DNA of 64,000 nucleotides from Eurosta solidaginis (Eukaryota > Arthropoda > Insecta > Diptera > Tephritidae). The position numbers were made by a program, and so were the translations under genes. Positions within the stretch are counted from its first letter, which is position 1; each line of letters starts with the position of its first letter. The DNA is taken from positions 145,226,941 to 145,290,940 of the forward strand of contig NC_090320.1 in assembly GCF_040869045.1 (NCBI RefSeq). The letters are read 5' to 3'. The notes under the pieces are model-generated. The model saw only the letters and a list, made by a program, of their open reading frames with translations, was not told the DNA's origin and ran no database searches. Of this stretch, positions 22,550-34,300 are shown in pieces.

Positions 22550-24850
22550 AAAGTGATTTTGTAACACGACATGGCAAAAGCTCTTGTGACGGTATTGGAG
22601 GTTTAGTGAAATATTTTGTCTCATACATACAATCTCCGTAGTAGAGTCGGGAGCAATGCCGAGCTTCAGCCCCTGCCCCCGTCTTCTTCCCCCTCTTTGC
22701 CACCAGCAATTGTGTAGATCTGGGAAACAGACTCTTAGTCCCTGCCTCCCTTTGCACCGTTTACCAGCATAGAATATATACGTTTGCGACATCCGCCCAA
22801 CGCAGCTCCTGCCATGGACGGTGCCACTTTCCTAGATGTTCTGGTCTCCGCGACGGCAACCCCCCGACGGGTTTCATTGCGACATGTTGCCAGGTCGCAA
22901 ACGCCAATCTACCGGGAACCCCAATGCTTGCCCAAGGACGCCCAGTCCCAGGCCACAACAGCAGTTGCGTCCTGGCCTTCCTCAACCCAGGCGTAGTCAC
23001 CCGTCACTTACTCCCAGAGTGGCGACGTCTCCCCCTATGCACTTCAGAATTCTGCAGTTAAACTGTAATGGATTAACTGGGAAGATCACGGAGATAGTCG
23101 ATTTCATGAAGCGGCACAATATCCGCATTGCTGAGATTCAAGAGACTAAACTCACAGCAAGATCTGCACTGCAAACCTGTTCTGGGTATAATGTCCACAG
23201 AAAAGATCGCATGAGCGGAAATGGAGGCGGCCTCGCGTTTATCATACATCACTTTGTGCAATATCATATATTTGATCCTGGCATCGACCGCAGGGACAAT
23301 GTCTTAGAACGTCAAGGCCTATCTGTCCGGTCAGGCGATGCAAAATTAGAAATCATCAACATCTACATCCCTCCTGTCACCTGTTGCCCCAGTGGATACC
23401 GCCCTGATATCAGCGCCGTACTCAAGGGATATAAACCAACGCATCAGATTGCTTGTGGATGAACACAAGCGGGCGAAGTGGGAGGAGCACCTAAGAGGTT
23501 GTAACCTCTCTACCGGTGTGGGTAAACTTTGGTCCACCGTAAGGTCCCTATCGAATCCGTCTAAGCACAATGACAAAATTACCATCGCCTTTGGCGATAA
23601 AGTGCTGTCGGATGCGAAAAAATGCGCGAGCGCTTTCTGCCGACAATATATAATGCATTATACGGTCGGCAAAGATAGACGGAGTGCCAACAGATGCGCA
23701 CATAAACATATATTCAGCGCGTCTCCAATTACCATCACCGCCAGAGAGGTTGAGGACGCCATCGGTCATGCTAAACCATCCAAAGCAGTGGGCCCAGACG
23801 GCATAGCCATGCTTAAGGATGCTCAAAAGCCTGGGGAAAGAGGATTTCAAATATTTAGCACATGCCTTCAACCTGTCTCTTTCCACCTTTGTCATTCCCG
23901 AAAAATGGAAAATGGCCAAGGTGTTGCAGCTACTAAAGCCTGGGAAACCAGCTAACATAGGAGAGTCATATCGCCTGATATCTCTCCTATCGCCAGTAGC
24001 CAAACCACTTGAAGCCATTTTGCTCCCCTACTTCAAAGCAAATTTGCAGCTAGCCTGCCATCAGCATGGCTTCATGAAACTCCATAGCACCACCACCGCG
24101 CTAAATGCCATCAGCACCCAGACAAATTGCGGTTTAAATCAAAACCCCCACCATAGAACAGTACTCGTTGCGCTAGATCTATCAAAAGCTTTTGATACGG
24201 CACGTTACTGCAAGACCTGGAAGGGTCTACCCTTCCTCCATGTCTTAAAAGGTGGGCCGCAAATTATCTGGGTGGTCGGCAGGCATCGGTTCAATTTGGA
24301 AATCAAACATCAAAACCAAGAAGAATTAAACAAGGGATGCCACAGGGTGATGTTCTATACGCCGATAACTGCACAATAATGGCCACAGGCCCAGGCCCAC
24401 AGATCGATGAGCTTTGCAATAGAATAAACGACTACCCCCTTGATCTCTCCAGTTTTTTCGCCTCGCGAAACCTAGCATTCTCGCCGACTAAATCCTCCGC
24501 GACCTTATTTACAACATGGACATCCCAAATGTCGACCATTTCGAACATCAACGTCGATGGCACTACGCTACCGACTGTCCTCCATTTTGGTGAGCATGCA
24601 GCCGCAATTGTGCCGAAAATCCAGAGCCGTAATAAAATCCTCAAATCCCTTGCTGGCAGTACTTGGGGAAAAGACAAAGAAACGCTCATTACCACATACA
24701 AAGCAATTGGCCAGCCGATTGCATGCTACGCGTCGCCTATACGATCGCCAAGCCTAAAAATTACCCACTGGAAGAAGCTACATGCCTGCCAAAATTCTGC
24801 TCTCAGAACCGCCACATTAAAAAAAAATCACAGTTTCTGTATTGGGTCAT
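22550..24850 (+). pseudogene. Non-LTR retrotransposon (Jockey-superfamily LINE), internally deleted
   Basis: Plus-strand frames hold an endonuclease N-terminus (FRILQLNCNGLTGKITEIVD, IAEIQETKLT, GNGGGLAFIIH; 23040-23270), then after a deletion at about 23400 the RT region (AKPSKAVGPDGIAMLKD, FVIPEKWKMAKVLQLLKPGK, GESYRLISLLSPVAKPLEAI, QHGFMKLHSTTTALN, VALDLSKAFDTA) in several frames. Motif C reads YADN where YADD is expected, and QGD is fused almost directly to it (24337-24380), showing another deletion. The thumb follows (SRNKILKSLAGSTWGKDKETLITTYKAIG). The 3' end is truncated at about 24840. It is inactive and inserted inside Harbinger. Confidence 0.85.
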
Positions 24851-25022
24851 GAAGCATATTTTCATAAAAAATTAGTTAACATAATAAATAAACTCGAAGC
24901 TCGTGTTGAGAGGGTTTCGGAAAATTTATTTGTTTTTTTTATCCTTACAAAAACAAATAGTTTTTTAGTGTAACTTTTTTATTTGACATCCGATTGATAT
25001 GGCAAAATGTTTACCTTGAGAG
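24851..25022. other. AT-rich spacer between LINE and MITE
   Basis: Short interior Harbinger sequence with no recognisable feature. Confidence 0.4.
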
Positions 25023-25030
25023 CCAATTTC

Positions 25031-25548
25031 GGTAATAGTCTAGTTGAGGGGTCGACTGCTAATACGCGACCAAAAATATCGAGAGAGGTGTCAATCGACG
25101 TGTCTTGATATCAGTATTAATAATCCGAAGGCGAAAAATAAAAATATTAACTCGTTCAAAAGATATTAACGAAAAACCGAAAAAAGACCCTCGGGTACCT
25201 CCGAAACCGGGGGTCGGATCCATAGTATTTTTGCGCAGAACACCTTTCTGCGTTGGCGGCCTTCGGCCGCGCTTATAAAAAATAACCCTGGGCTACGCCG
25301 TGCGAAGTCCGGGTGTGTGGTATAACCGTGGCTACCGCCACGGTGATGCACAATTTTTTTTGGTGGGTACACACAACAACAACCTCATGAAAATCGCCAA
25401 CTTCAACTGCAAATATCTCCGGACAGAGATAAAATATTTCTTTTCCGCCTTCGGATTATTGTTCCCGAGATTAATACGCGTCTTTTGACCCCTCTCTCGC
25501 TATTTTTGGTAGCGTATTAGCAGTCGAACCCTCAACTAGACTATTACC
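25031..25548. mobile_element. 518 bp MITE with long inverted ends and 8 bp target duplication
   Basis: Flanked by ccaatttc at 25023-25030 and 25549-25556. The ends are inverted repeats of about 60-70 bp (ggtaatagtctagttgaggg at the left and its inverse at the right, continuing through gactgctaatacgc). The interior is GC-rich with hairpins (ggcggccttcggccgc; aaccgtggctaccgccacgg). The 8 bp duplication points to hAT or P superfamilies. A related fragment lies at 28079-28185. Confidence 0.9.
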
Positions 25549-25556
25549 CCAATTTC

Positions 25557-25821
25557 TTCTAATGTCCTTTTGAGCTCGGAAGTCGTTTTCACATAGTTGT
25601 GTCAGCTACCGAGTTGTAGACCCTTAAAATATTATTTTTCTTTCATCAAACAGAGGTATAAAAATATTCACCAAACATAAAAAATATTGGAACTTCTTTG
25701 TTTAAAAACTTTGTCAAATAATTCAAAAATAACATTGCCATGAATTTCAAAGCACTTTAATTTGACGAACAAAAAGAATATTTTAAGGAACAACCCGGTC
25801 TATTGCACACTTGCTTCTAAA
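25557..25821. other. Harbinger transposase 3' flank
   Basis: Downstream of the minus-strand transposase. AT-rich with no feature other than an AATAAA-like context on minus. Confidence 0.35.
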
Positions 25822-27257
25822 CTACCAAAATGAGTCATGTAGTATTGTTCTGTTGTATTGCCAGGCAACTTCACCACGAGGTGTCATGAAGTACTCCATA
25901 AATTGTTCACGCACATTTACTGCATTGCTTGCTGGCCTACCTAAAGTACTGCTTGGTCGAGTTGATGGGAGCATTCCGCTTTCTCCAAGCTCCATTCGCC
26001 AATTACCTTGAACAGCAACACCATTTGTCTCACTATCTACGTCAGATGTCCTCATATATACTGATTTGCGGCTTAAAAGAAAATTGTGTAGGACGCAAAT
26101 GGCCAGAACAATAGCTTTCGCGTATACTGGTTTCACGTCCATTGGCCTTCTCAGAATTCGGTACCGCGATGCACATATTCCGAACACATTTTCAACTACA
26201 TTTCTGGCTCGAGATAGCCTATAGTTGAAAATTTTGTGCTACATAACTTGTTCACGATAACAAAAAGGTTTCATTATGTACGTTTTCAAAGGAAAAGCGT
26301 CGTCAGCAACAATGACAAAAGGCATTTCATTTCCTTCATGTGGAAGTGGCTTCGGTGGTGGAAAATTAATTGTATTTTCAGCAAGTGCAGTAGAAAGTGG
26401 ACATCTGTGTATTTTGGAATAAGAGTTAATGATTATTTACACTAAATTTCAAGATTTTGTAGCAGAATTACCTTCCAAATACACCACCATCAGATTCACG
26501 GCCATATGCTCCAACTTCTACAAACAAAAATTTGTAGTCGGCGTCCACTAGAGCCATGAGAACAATGCTGTTGAATTTTTTATAATTGAAGTACTCAGAG
26601 CCGCAGTTTGCAGGTGCCTGAATAGCTACATGCTTCCCATCAAGTGCCCCACAGCAATTAGGGAAATTCCACCGCTGTTCAAAACGTTGAGCAATTTCTG
26701 TCCATTCTTCATGACTGCTGGGAACCTTGACGAAATATAACCACCATTAATATATGTGTAGATTTCTGACTGATTAAAGAAATCACATGAATACTCACTT
26801 CTAAAAAATCGTCTTTCAAAGCTTCATAAATAGCACGACATGTCTTACGTATTGCATGACAGATGGTAGTTTTTCCCAACAGGAAAACAGTCATCAGGCT
26901 GGAAAAGCTATCTCCTGTTGCCAAGTAACGTAAAGTTACTGCCAACTTCTCCCCTACCGAGATGGCATCCCGGAACTTCGTATTAGATTTGTAAACGTAT
27001 GGGGTTATGCGCTCCACAAGAAAGTCAAAGTCCTCCAGAGTCATCCTCAAACAATTTTTACACCATTTTGGATCTAGCACGAACAGCTTAGAACGCAGTG
27101 TAGCGTAGAACCCACATGTTCCTCTATCCCGAAGCCCTGGCCTAACCCACCACTGCTTCCGCTTCCTTAGCTGGTGCCGCTTTCTTCTCCATTTCCTTAG
27201 GCTTGTCACAAAACAAAGAGTCGCAGCAGCTATCGCCATTTGTTTATTTTTCAGCAT
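25822..27257 (-). pseudogene. PIF/Harbinger DDE transposase (HARBI1-like) with one premature stop
   Basis: Three exons on minus, 27257-26799, 26725-26472 and 26404-25822, obey GT-AG and join in frame to about 431 codons. The N-terminal part has a helix-turn-helix region (RMTLEDFDFLVERITPYV, SVGEKLAVTLRYLATGDSF). The catalytic core shows CGALDGKHV (first Asp), [20 protein letters not shown] (second Asp), VADDAFPL, and RARNVVENVFGICASRYRIL (Glu), so the DDE set is present. One TAG at 26239-26241 interrupts the third exon just before that Glu, where a sense codon is expected. The start at 27257 (MLKNKQMAIAAA) is preferred over 27371. HARBI1-like proteins cut DNA and need the Myb/MADF partner, found here at 19049. 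Confidence 0.88.
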
Positions 27258-27581
27258 TTTTTTGTTAAAATTAATTATTTGATCGATTTTTACAAAATTT
27301 AATTCACTCTCGCACTCCACTTTTATTTTTGTCTTTTGTTCAAAAGAATGCAACAGCTGATGGGCTGTCAAAAATATTTACTTAACGTTTGACATCAGTG
27401 GTGAAAACTGGATGTCAATCGACTGACACCAGAATTTGATGACAGTCTTTAACACACACTGCTATATCGACTTCATGCCAGTTTTTTATATGTAATGAAA
27501 ACACATTTGACACCAAATCGCCATGGTGACAGTTAAGTCAGTATTTGATGTCAGTGATTTTGACATAATGAAAACCAGCCT
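27258..27581. other. Harbinger right subterminal region
   Basis: Contains several short inverted or direct copies of tgacatca/tgatgtca-like and tgccagtttt-like phrases before the terminal repeat. Similar phrases (gttgtcaaatg, ttgccaaataatg) occur at the left end. In this superfamily such subterminal repeats bind the Myb-like partner; that role here is inferred. Confidence 0.45.
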
Positions 27582-27584
27582 TTA

Positions 27585-28017
27585 GCTTCTCACGGTTGAC
27601 ATGCACTGAGGGCATGTGCAAGTATTTCACAATCGTGTGAAACATTATTTGCTGACGCTACTGTCTGGCCCTGTTGGTATGATTCTTGTTGATCGTGTGA
27701 AACATAATTTGCTGACGCTACTGTCTGGCCCTGTTGGTATGATTCTTGTTGATGTGCAAGTATTTCACAATCGTGTGAAACATAATATGCTGACGCTACT
27801 GTCTGGCCCTGTATCTATGGTTCTTATTGCGTAAACAATTAGTACGTGGTACTAATCATGAACTTGGTTTCCCACAGGTGTATATGGTGAAATATCATTG
27901 GCCTTGAATTAGGGTGTTGGGTTGCAAAATGGTATGACTGCAATTATGCTGATACAGCGGCACGCGTACAGGTAGAGTGTGGGAATGGAATGTGTTGGGT
28001 GCCGGAGCGTATTAACT
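27585..28017 (-). repeat. 5' LTR of errantivirus, U3-side portion
   Basis: Continuation of the LTR interrupted at 18726, matching 9460-9890. It includes the three-copy internal repeat and ends gtattaact before the TA tract. Together the two pieces make about 653 bp. Confidence 0.9.
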
Positions 28018-28060
<43 letters not shown>

Positions 28061-28062
28061 TG
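28018..28062. repeat. (TA)n microsatellite right of errantivirus
   Basis: TA dinucleotides adjoin the LTR end, mirroring 9220-9240. Confidence 0.85.
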
Positions 28063-28078
28063 TAAAAGCCAATAACAG

Positions 28079-28185
28079 CGGTCGACGCTAATACGGGTCC
28101 GATGAGACTTGATTTGACCTCAGTATTAATAACCCGAAGGCGGAAAACAAAAATTTTCAGTCGTTCGAAAGAAATTAATGAACAA
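28079..28185 (+). repeat. Fragment related to the 25031-25548 MITE
   Basis: ggtcgac-gctaatacg, tcagtattaataacccgaag and ggcg-aaaa-caaaaat follow the same order as 25052-25160 of the complete MITE. It lacks terminal ends. Confidence 0.7.
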
Positions 28186-28730
28186 TAAAAATGTGTATTT
28201 ATGCTAAAGCTCTCTAAAAGTGTGTAACGAAGAACACACACAGTGGCGATGATATGGAACCAATATTACAAAAATAAAGCTAACAATATATTAAACTTTG
28301 ATTACAAAACAATCAGTGCATAGCCATAACTTAATCCAAAATAACGGATATATTAATTTTTGGATATAACAAAATTGGCTAGACTTGAAGATGAAACCAT
28401 AGAGGATCGTTATTATTTAATATAATGAGTGCAGCAAATTGTGTACATGTGCATATACTTACCACAGAATATGTTTAAATCAACGCTCATATTATCTTCG
28501 CCCTATATGTTGCAAGCGCTTACTATTTACTATTGCATCCTAAAATGTACTTGTATATAGAAATTATCCCGTGCTGCATGCGAACGAGAATTTTTATTTC
28601 AAAAAACACAGTAAATGGTAATTCACTGAAATGCCAAATAAATGGTCCATTTCTTAAACTCATCAATAGAAGCAGTAAACGAAATGAATTCGCTGTTGGC
28701 ACTTCATTCCTCGCAGTGTAGTCGAAGGAG
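28186..28730. other. Unassigned AT-rich spacer
   Basis: No coding frame of note and no recognised repeat. Confidence 0.35.
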
Positions 28731-29640
28731 GTGGTTGCCTTATTAAACGATCTCTCCCCCCTTCAGGTCACTCATGGGTTCAGACGAACCGGTTCTACGG
28801 CTACGAAGCGTTGGTGGCCTTCAAATCCAGATCCCGTAACCCGCGAACCAGCCAGTGTAGAGCAGGTGCACCGCCCTCCGACACTTTACTCTAGTGTGCG
28901 AACACGGGATGAGCAATGTTCAGCGATTGAGAAAATCCTTCACCTAAGACCTGGCTCCGGCCGTATTCCGAAACCTCAGGTAAAGGAGCTACCCTGCGTC
29001 TTTAAGGTGCACTTCCCCTCAGCCCACGGATCGGCCTACAGACTTCCGGCTGATACAACTTCGCTGTATCGCCGTGCAGTCATGGTAGCGGTAGTGTCCA
29101 ACGAGTGAGCCAGTACTAACCGATTCCTCGCGTTCTCGTTGCAGATAGGGATCCCGTATCCATCCTGTGAGAAGCCGCCACTACTAACAGTTTCCCTACA
29201 GGCAAGGTATAAGGTAACAACTATGCGTCCGGCCCGTGAGGAAGCCGACATTGCCCGAAGTTTAACAAGCCTTCGCTGTTGGTTGCCATACTGCCCAGCT
29301 GTGGTCGTCACCTCACTCTGCGTTAATATCATATCGCCGTTTGGCTGTTGCTACGCTGATTCCCCGCTACTACGGCCCATTGCCAGTCACCTCCCTACAG
29401 GGTTAATCTCCGACACCGTTGATCCTCCTCTGTTCTCCCGTCGCATACTGCTACATATGTCCGACCATCTCTCTCTCTAATTCCCGTCTTTGTACGGAAA
29501 GCTAATGCCCTAACCCCTCAAGCCGTGTATGTGTGTATGCATTCTTTCTTATCAAGTGGGGTTTGTGGGGCATATACTCGATCCTGGATTGATTGAATGC
29601 TACCTCAGTATTCGACAAAACCCATTCCATATTTTACATT
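28731..29640 (+). repeat. LTR-element 3' end/LTR-boundary remnant
   Basis: GC-richer than its surroundings. The segment 29545-29640 (caagtggggtttgtgggg, then ctggattga-tga-tgctacc and cgacaaaaccca) matches 39630-39720, which directly follows an Osvaldo-type gypsy pol; both hold a G-rich polypurine tract and the start of an LTR. The 125-codon frame at 28731-29108 has no domain I recognise and may be incidental. Confidence 0.5.
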
Positions 29641-29939
29641 GTTTTTAAACTTAAAACTTTAATTACTCAGTCTGTTTTTAACATGGATAAGAAAATTAAC
29701 ACCCATTGAACACATAATTAATTTGCAGCTTTGATGCAATTCAGGGTTGGTAAAGTCTTTATAAATGAGTGCATATCTGCACAAACTTGTCAAAAAAAAT
29801 TTGTTCATTGGAAAAATTGGCACAGCTGTGTTATGTTTTCCTATTTGATATATATATATATGTATATCTTTAGAAAGATCAAATCTTATTTGATCCGTGG
29901 AAAAACTGAAAATCACTTTACAGGAAACAAAGTTGTAGG
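29641..29939. other. Unassigned AT-rich spacer
   Basis: Nothing recognised. Confidence 0.3.
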
Positions 29940-30189
29940 CATATATGTAATACTCCTATATTACTAATAGACAATGCTCGCAATGTGTTTTAAATTCAAA
30001 ATCAAAAGAAGACAGTCTATAAAATTTTTTTGATTGTAGCAGCATAAGTGTGACAAGAAAAAATTTAAATTTAGGCACATTCGATTGTTGAATATAAAAA
30101 CAAAAACGTTTAAACAGCAATATGTCGGCACTCTGATGTTTGGGAATGTACCTAGCCTTTTGTAGCAATATAGGAGTATTACATATATG
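29940..30189. mobile_element. 250 bp element with 23 bp perfect inverted ends
   Basis: The ends are exact inverted repeats of 23 bp (catatatgtaatactcctat plus att at left, inverse at 30167-30189). The interior shows no coding frame. No unambiguous target duplication was found, so superfamily is open; it may also be a foldback. Confidence 0.6.
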
Positions 30190-30714
30190 GTTGTATGCTT
30201 AGGATTTTGGGGTTGTCCAAGAAAAACCTTGTATGCAGATATTATTAGATCTTCAAAAGCTATGTACTAGACAAATTGTATCATTTCCCAGATATTTTCA
30301 TTTTTATTTTCTTTGTAACATTGTATTATCTGAAGATATTCCCTATTTTAAAATAAAATATACACACCACATAAATCTTAAAAAAAGTTTGAAGAATTTC
30401 AACGACAATTTAAAAATGTTTAATCAGAACTTCTATAATCTTATGGAGCCTGTAGCAAATTCAATATTAATTCTAAACACTTCCATAGAAAAATCGCAGT
30501 TTGTTCATACATTGTAGGCATAAATACTCAATAGTCTCGACAAAAAAAAAAAAAAAGTTAACTCAAAAATAGGTAGTATCAACAGAAAAAAAGTTTATGT
30601 TGGCATCGCTCATCCATGCATCGGTCTATCCGTCAGTCTATATGTCCGATGGGTCATCATCAAACGTTACTTTTGCAATAACTTTTATGTAAAGAAATGT
30701 ATTGTAATGAAATT
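30190..30714. other. Unassigned spacer
   Basis: A 94-codon frame at 30233-30517 is compositionally ordinary AT-rich translation with no domain. An A-rich tract at 30541-30556 could be a retroposon tail. Confidence 0.3.
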
Positions 30715-31064
30715 CAATACACTACTTCTCCTGCGAAGAGATTTTAGGCCGAGCTTCTCTTCGAATTTGCTCGTGCTCCTCTTGATTTTTTCCTACAAAT
30801 TGGCGGGAGGGGACCTACTTGTTTTATGCCGACGCCGAACGCCAACTGCAAGGCAGATGAGTTTTCACTGAGAGCTTTTCATGGCAGAAATACACTCAGA
30901 GTGCTTGCCAAACACTGCGGAGGGGCGACCCCGCTTAGAAAAATTTTCTTCTAATTGAAAAAACTTGTTTCTAAAATTTTGATGTTCCTTTGCCCGGGGC
31001 GTGAACCCAGGATCTTCGGTGGGGATGGCGGAGCACGCTACCATCACACCACGGCGGCAGCGAC
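30715..31064 (-). mobile_element. tRNA-derived SINE
   Basis: The minus-strand head near 31057 reads gccgccgtggtgtgatggta then gcgtgctccgc, with a box A-like tggtgtgatgg and box B-like gggttcacgcccc about 40 bases on, the spacing of a tRNA-type internal promoter. A body of about 280 bp (gcggggtcgcccctccgc, ccatgaaaagctctcagtg, gccttgcagttggcg) and a TTGTAA/AATAC-type tail follow. Such SINEs are common in tephritid genomes as far as I recall. Confidence 0.8.
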
Positions 31065-31074
31065 TAATCTTAAT

Positions 31075-31373
31075 ATATAAAAAACACGTGTCACAAACTT
31101 TTTGGGCGCGATGGACTCTTAAACTACTGAACCGATTTTGAATTTGTTTTGACCCCGTGTGTAGTTTGATCTAACTTGAGAGATAGGATAGGTTATATCT
31201 CATTTTATAGTCGCAATATTATTTTATTGCAATTTTTTTTATTTGTTTATACGTAATAACTAGCAGACCCGGCAGACGTTGTTCTGCCCTCAATTTCGCC
31301 TATCTGCATATATTTTAATAAGCTTTTTCCGTCTAACTCTGCCCTACCCCTCTGCACTTTTTATACTCAGTTG
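31075..31373 (+). repeat. Dispersed repeat fragment
   Basis: Contains actactgaaccgattttgaa and agacccggcagacgttgttc, phrases I associate with insect repeat ends, but the family is not assigned. Confidence 0.4.
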
Positions 31374-34300
31374 AGCAGAGCTCACAGAGTATATTAAGTT
31401 TGATTGGATAACGGTTGGTTGTACATATATAAAGGAATCGAGATAGATATAGACTTCCATATATCAAAATAATCAGGATCGAAAAAAAATTTGATTGAGC
31501 CATGTCCGTCCGTCCGTCCGTCCGTCCGTCCGTCCGTCCGTCCGTCCGTCCGTCCGTCCGTCCGTTAACACGATAACTTGAGTAAATTTTGAGGTATCTT
31601 GATGAAATTTGGTATGTAGGTTCCTGAGCACTCATCTCAGATCGCTATTTAAAATGAACGATATCGGACTATAACCACGCCCACTTTTTCGATATCGAAA
31701 ATTTCGAAAAACCGAAAAAGTGCGATAACTCATTACAAAAGACAGATAAAGCGACGAAACTTGGTAGATGGGTTGACGTTATGACGCAGAATAGAAAATT
31801 AGTAAGATTTTGGACAATGGGCGTGGCCCCGCCCACTTTTACAAGAAGGTAATTTAAAAGTTTTGCAAGCTGTAATTTGGCAGTTGTTGAAGATATCATG
31901 ATGAAATTTGGCAGGAACGTTACTACTATTACTCTATATGTGCTAAATAAAAATTAGCAAAATTGGATTAAGAACACGCCCACTTTTTAAAAAAAATTTT
32001 TTTAAATTCAAATTTTAACAAAAAATTTAATATCTTTACTCTATATAAGTAAATTAAGTCAAAATTCAACTCCAGTAATGATATGATGCAACAAAATACA
32101 AAAATAAAAGAAAATTTCAAAATAGGCGTGGCTCCGCCCATTTTCATTTAGTTTGTCTAGAATACTTTTATTGCCATAAGTCGAACAAGAATTTACCAAT
32201 CCTTCTCAAATTTGGTAGGAGCATAGAGTCTATGACGGTAACTGTTCTCTGTGAAAATGGGCGAAATCGGTGGAAGCCACGCCCAGTTTTTATACACAGT
32301 CCACCGTCTGTCCTTCCGCTCAGCCATTAACACAATAACTTGAGCAAAATCCGATATATCTTTACTAAACTTAGCCCACGTACTTACCTGAGCTCACTTT
32401 TTCTTGGTATAAAAAATGGGCGAAATCTGACCATAACCACGCCCACTTTATCGATATCGAAAATTACGAAAAATGAAAAAAATGCCATAATTCTATACCA
32501 AATACGAAAAAAGGGATGAAACATGGTAACTGGATTGGTTTGTTGACGCAAAATATAACTTTGGAAAAATCTTTGTAAAATGGGTGTGACACCTACCATA
32601 TTAAGTAGAAGAAAATGAAAAAGTTCTACAAGGCGAAATCAACAGCCCTTGGAATCTTGGCAGGAATACTGTTAGTGGTATTGCATATATAAATAAATTA
32701 GCAGTACCCGACAGATGATTTTCTGGATCACCTGGTCCACATTTTGGTGGATATCACGAGAACGCCTTCACATATACATCTAAGGGCCACTCGCTTTTAA
32801 AACCCTCATTAATACCTTTAATTTGATATCCATATCGTACAAAAACATACCAGAGTCACCCCTGTCCCACCCTAATGGCGATATCTCGAAAAGGCGTCCA
32901 CCTATAGAACTAATGCCCCCTCTCTCTTAAAATGCTAGTAACACCTTTCGTTTGATACCCATATCGTACAAACATTCTAGAGTAACCCCTGGCCCACCCT
33001 AATGGCGATATCTCGAAAAGGCGTCCACCTATAGACCTAGTGTCCACTCCCTCTTAAAATGCTCAGTAACACCTTTCGTTTGATACCCATATCGTACAAG
33101 CATTCTAGAGTCACCCCTGGCCCACCCTAATGGCAATATCTCGAAAAGGCGTCTACCTATACACCTAATGCCCACTCCCTCTTAAAATGCTCAGTAACAG
33201 CTTTCGTTTGATACCCATATCGTACAAACATTCTAGAGTCACACCTGGCCCACCCTAATGGCGATATTTCGAAAATGCGTCCACCTATAGAACTAAGGAT
33301 TACTCCCTTTTAAAATACTCATTACCACCTTTCATTTGATACCCATATCGTACAAACACATTCTAGAGTCACCCTGGCCCACCCTAATGGCGATATCTCG
33401 AAAAGGCGTCCACCTATAGACCTAATGTCCACTCCCTCTTAAAATGCTCAGTAACACCTTTCGTTTGATACCCATATCGTACAAACATTCTAGAGTCACC
33501 CCTGGCCCACCCTAATGGCGATATCTCGAAAAGGCGTCCACCTATAGACCTAATGTACACTCCCTCTTAAAATGCTCAGTAACACCTTTCGTTTGATACC
33601 CATATCGTACAAACATTCTAGAGTCACCCCTGTCCCACCCTAATGGCGATATCTCGAAAAGGCGTCCACCTATAGACCTAATGCCCACTCCCTCTTAAAA
33701 TGCTCAGTAACACCTTTCGTTTGATAACCATATCGTACAAACATTCTAGAGTCACACCTGGCCCACCCTAATGGCGATATCTCGAAAAGGCGTCCACCTA
33801 TAGAACTAAGGATTACTCCCTTTTAAAATACTCATTACCACCTTTCATTTGATACCCATATCGTACAAACACATTCTAGAGTCACCCTGGCCCACCCTAA
33901 TGGCGATATCTCGAAAAGGCGTCCAGCTATAGACCTAATGCCCACTCCCTCTTAAAATGCTCAGTAACACCTTTCGTTTGATACCCATACCGTACAAACA
34001 TTCTAGAGTCACCCTTGGTCCAGCTTTATGGCGACATCTCGAAAAGGCGTCCACCTATAGAACTAAGGATTACTCCCTTTTAAAATACTCATTACCACCT
34101 TTCATTTGATACCCATATCGTACAAACACATTCTAGAGTCACCCTGGCCCACCCTAATGGCGATATCTCGAAAAGGCGTCCACCTATAGACCTAATGCCC
34201 ACTCCCTCTTAAAATGCTCAGTAACACCTTTCGTTTGATACCCATATCGTACAAACATTCTAGAGTCACCCTTGGTCCACCTTTATGGCGATATCTCGAA

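Larger units (their letters stand above)
18727..27581. mobile_element. PIF/Harbinger DNA transposon, near-complete
   Basis: Flanked by TTA on both sides (18724-18726, 27582-27584), the 3 bp target duplication typical of PIF/Harbinger. Terminal inverted repeats agree at agtctcgttttcatta versus aggctggttttcatta (two mismatches). It carries the two-gene set of the superfamily: a MADF/Myb-like DNA-binding protein on plus and a DDE transposase on minus, both spliced. Three later insertions lie inside: palindrome 20730-21539, LINE about 22550-24850 and MITE 25031-25548; without them the element is about 5.2 kb. Confidence 0.92.
9239..28017 (-). mobile_element. Defective errantivirus (Ty3/gypsy LTR element with env), multiply interrupted
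   Basis: On the minus strand the order is 5' LTR (28017-27585, interrupted, 18726-18507), primer binding site, gag, protease, RT, a fused remnant of integrase, env, polypurine tract and 3' LTR (9890-9239). Coding parts carry stops, frameshifts and a large RNase H-integrase deletion, so it cannot replicate. A HINE-like element (11722-15100) and a Harbinger transposon (18727-27581) were inserted into it. Without those insertions the provirus would be about 6.5 kb. Confidence 0.9.

Noticed and set aside
22784..22996. Separate small genes at the 5' end of the LINE
   Set aside because: They overlap each other in different frames within degraded LINE 5' sequence; no zinc-knuckle ORF1 was recognisable.
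31021..31060. Functional tRNA gene
   Set aside because: Only the A and B boxes are tRNA-like and the sequence runs into a SINE body; no complete cloverleaf was seen.
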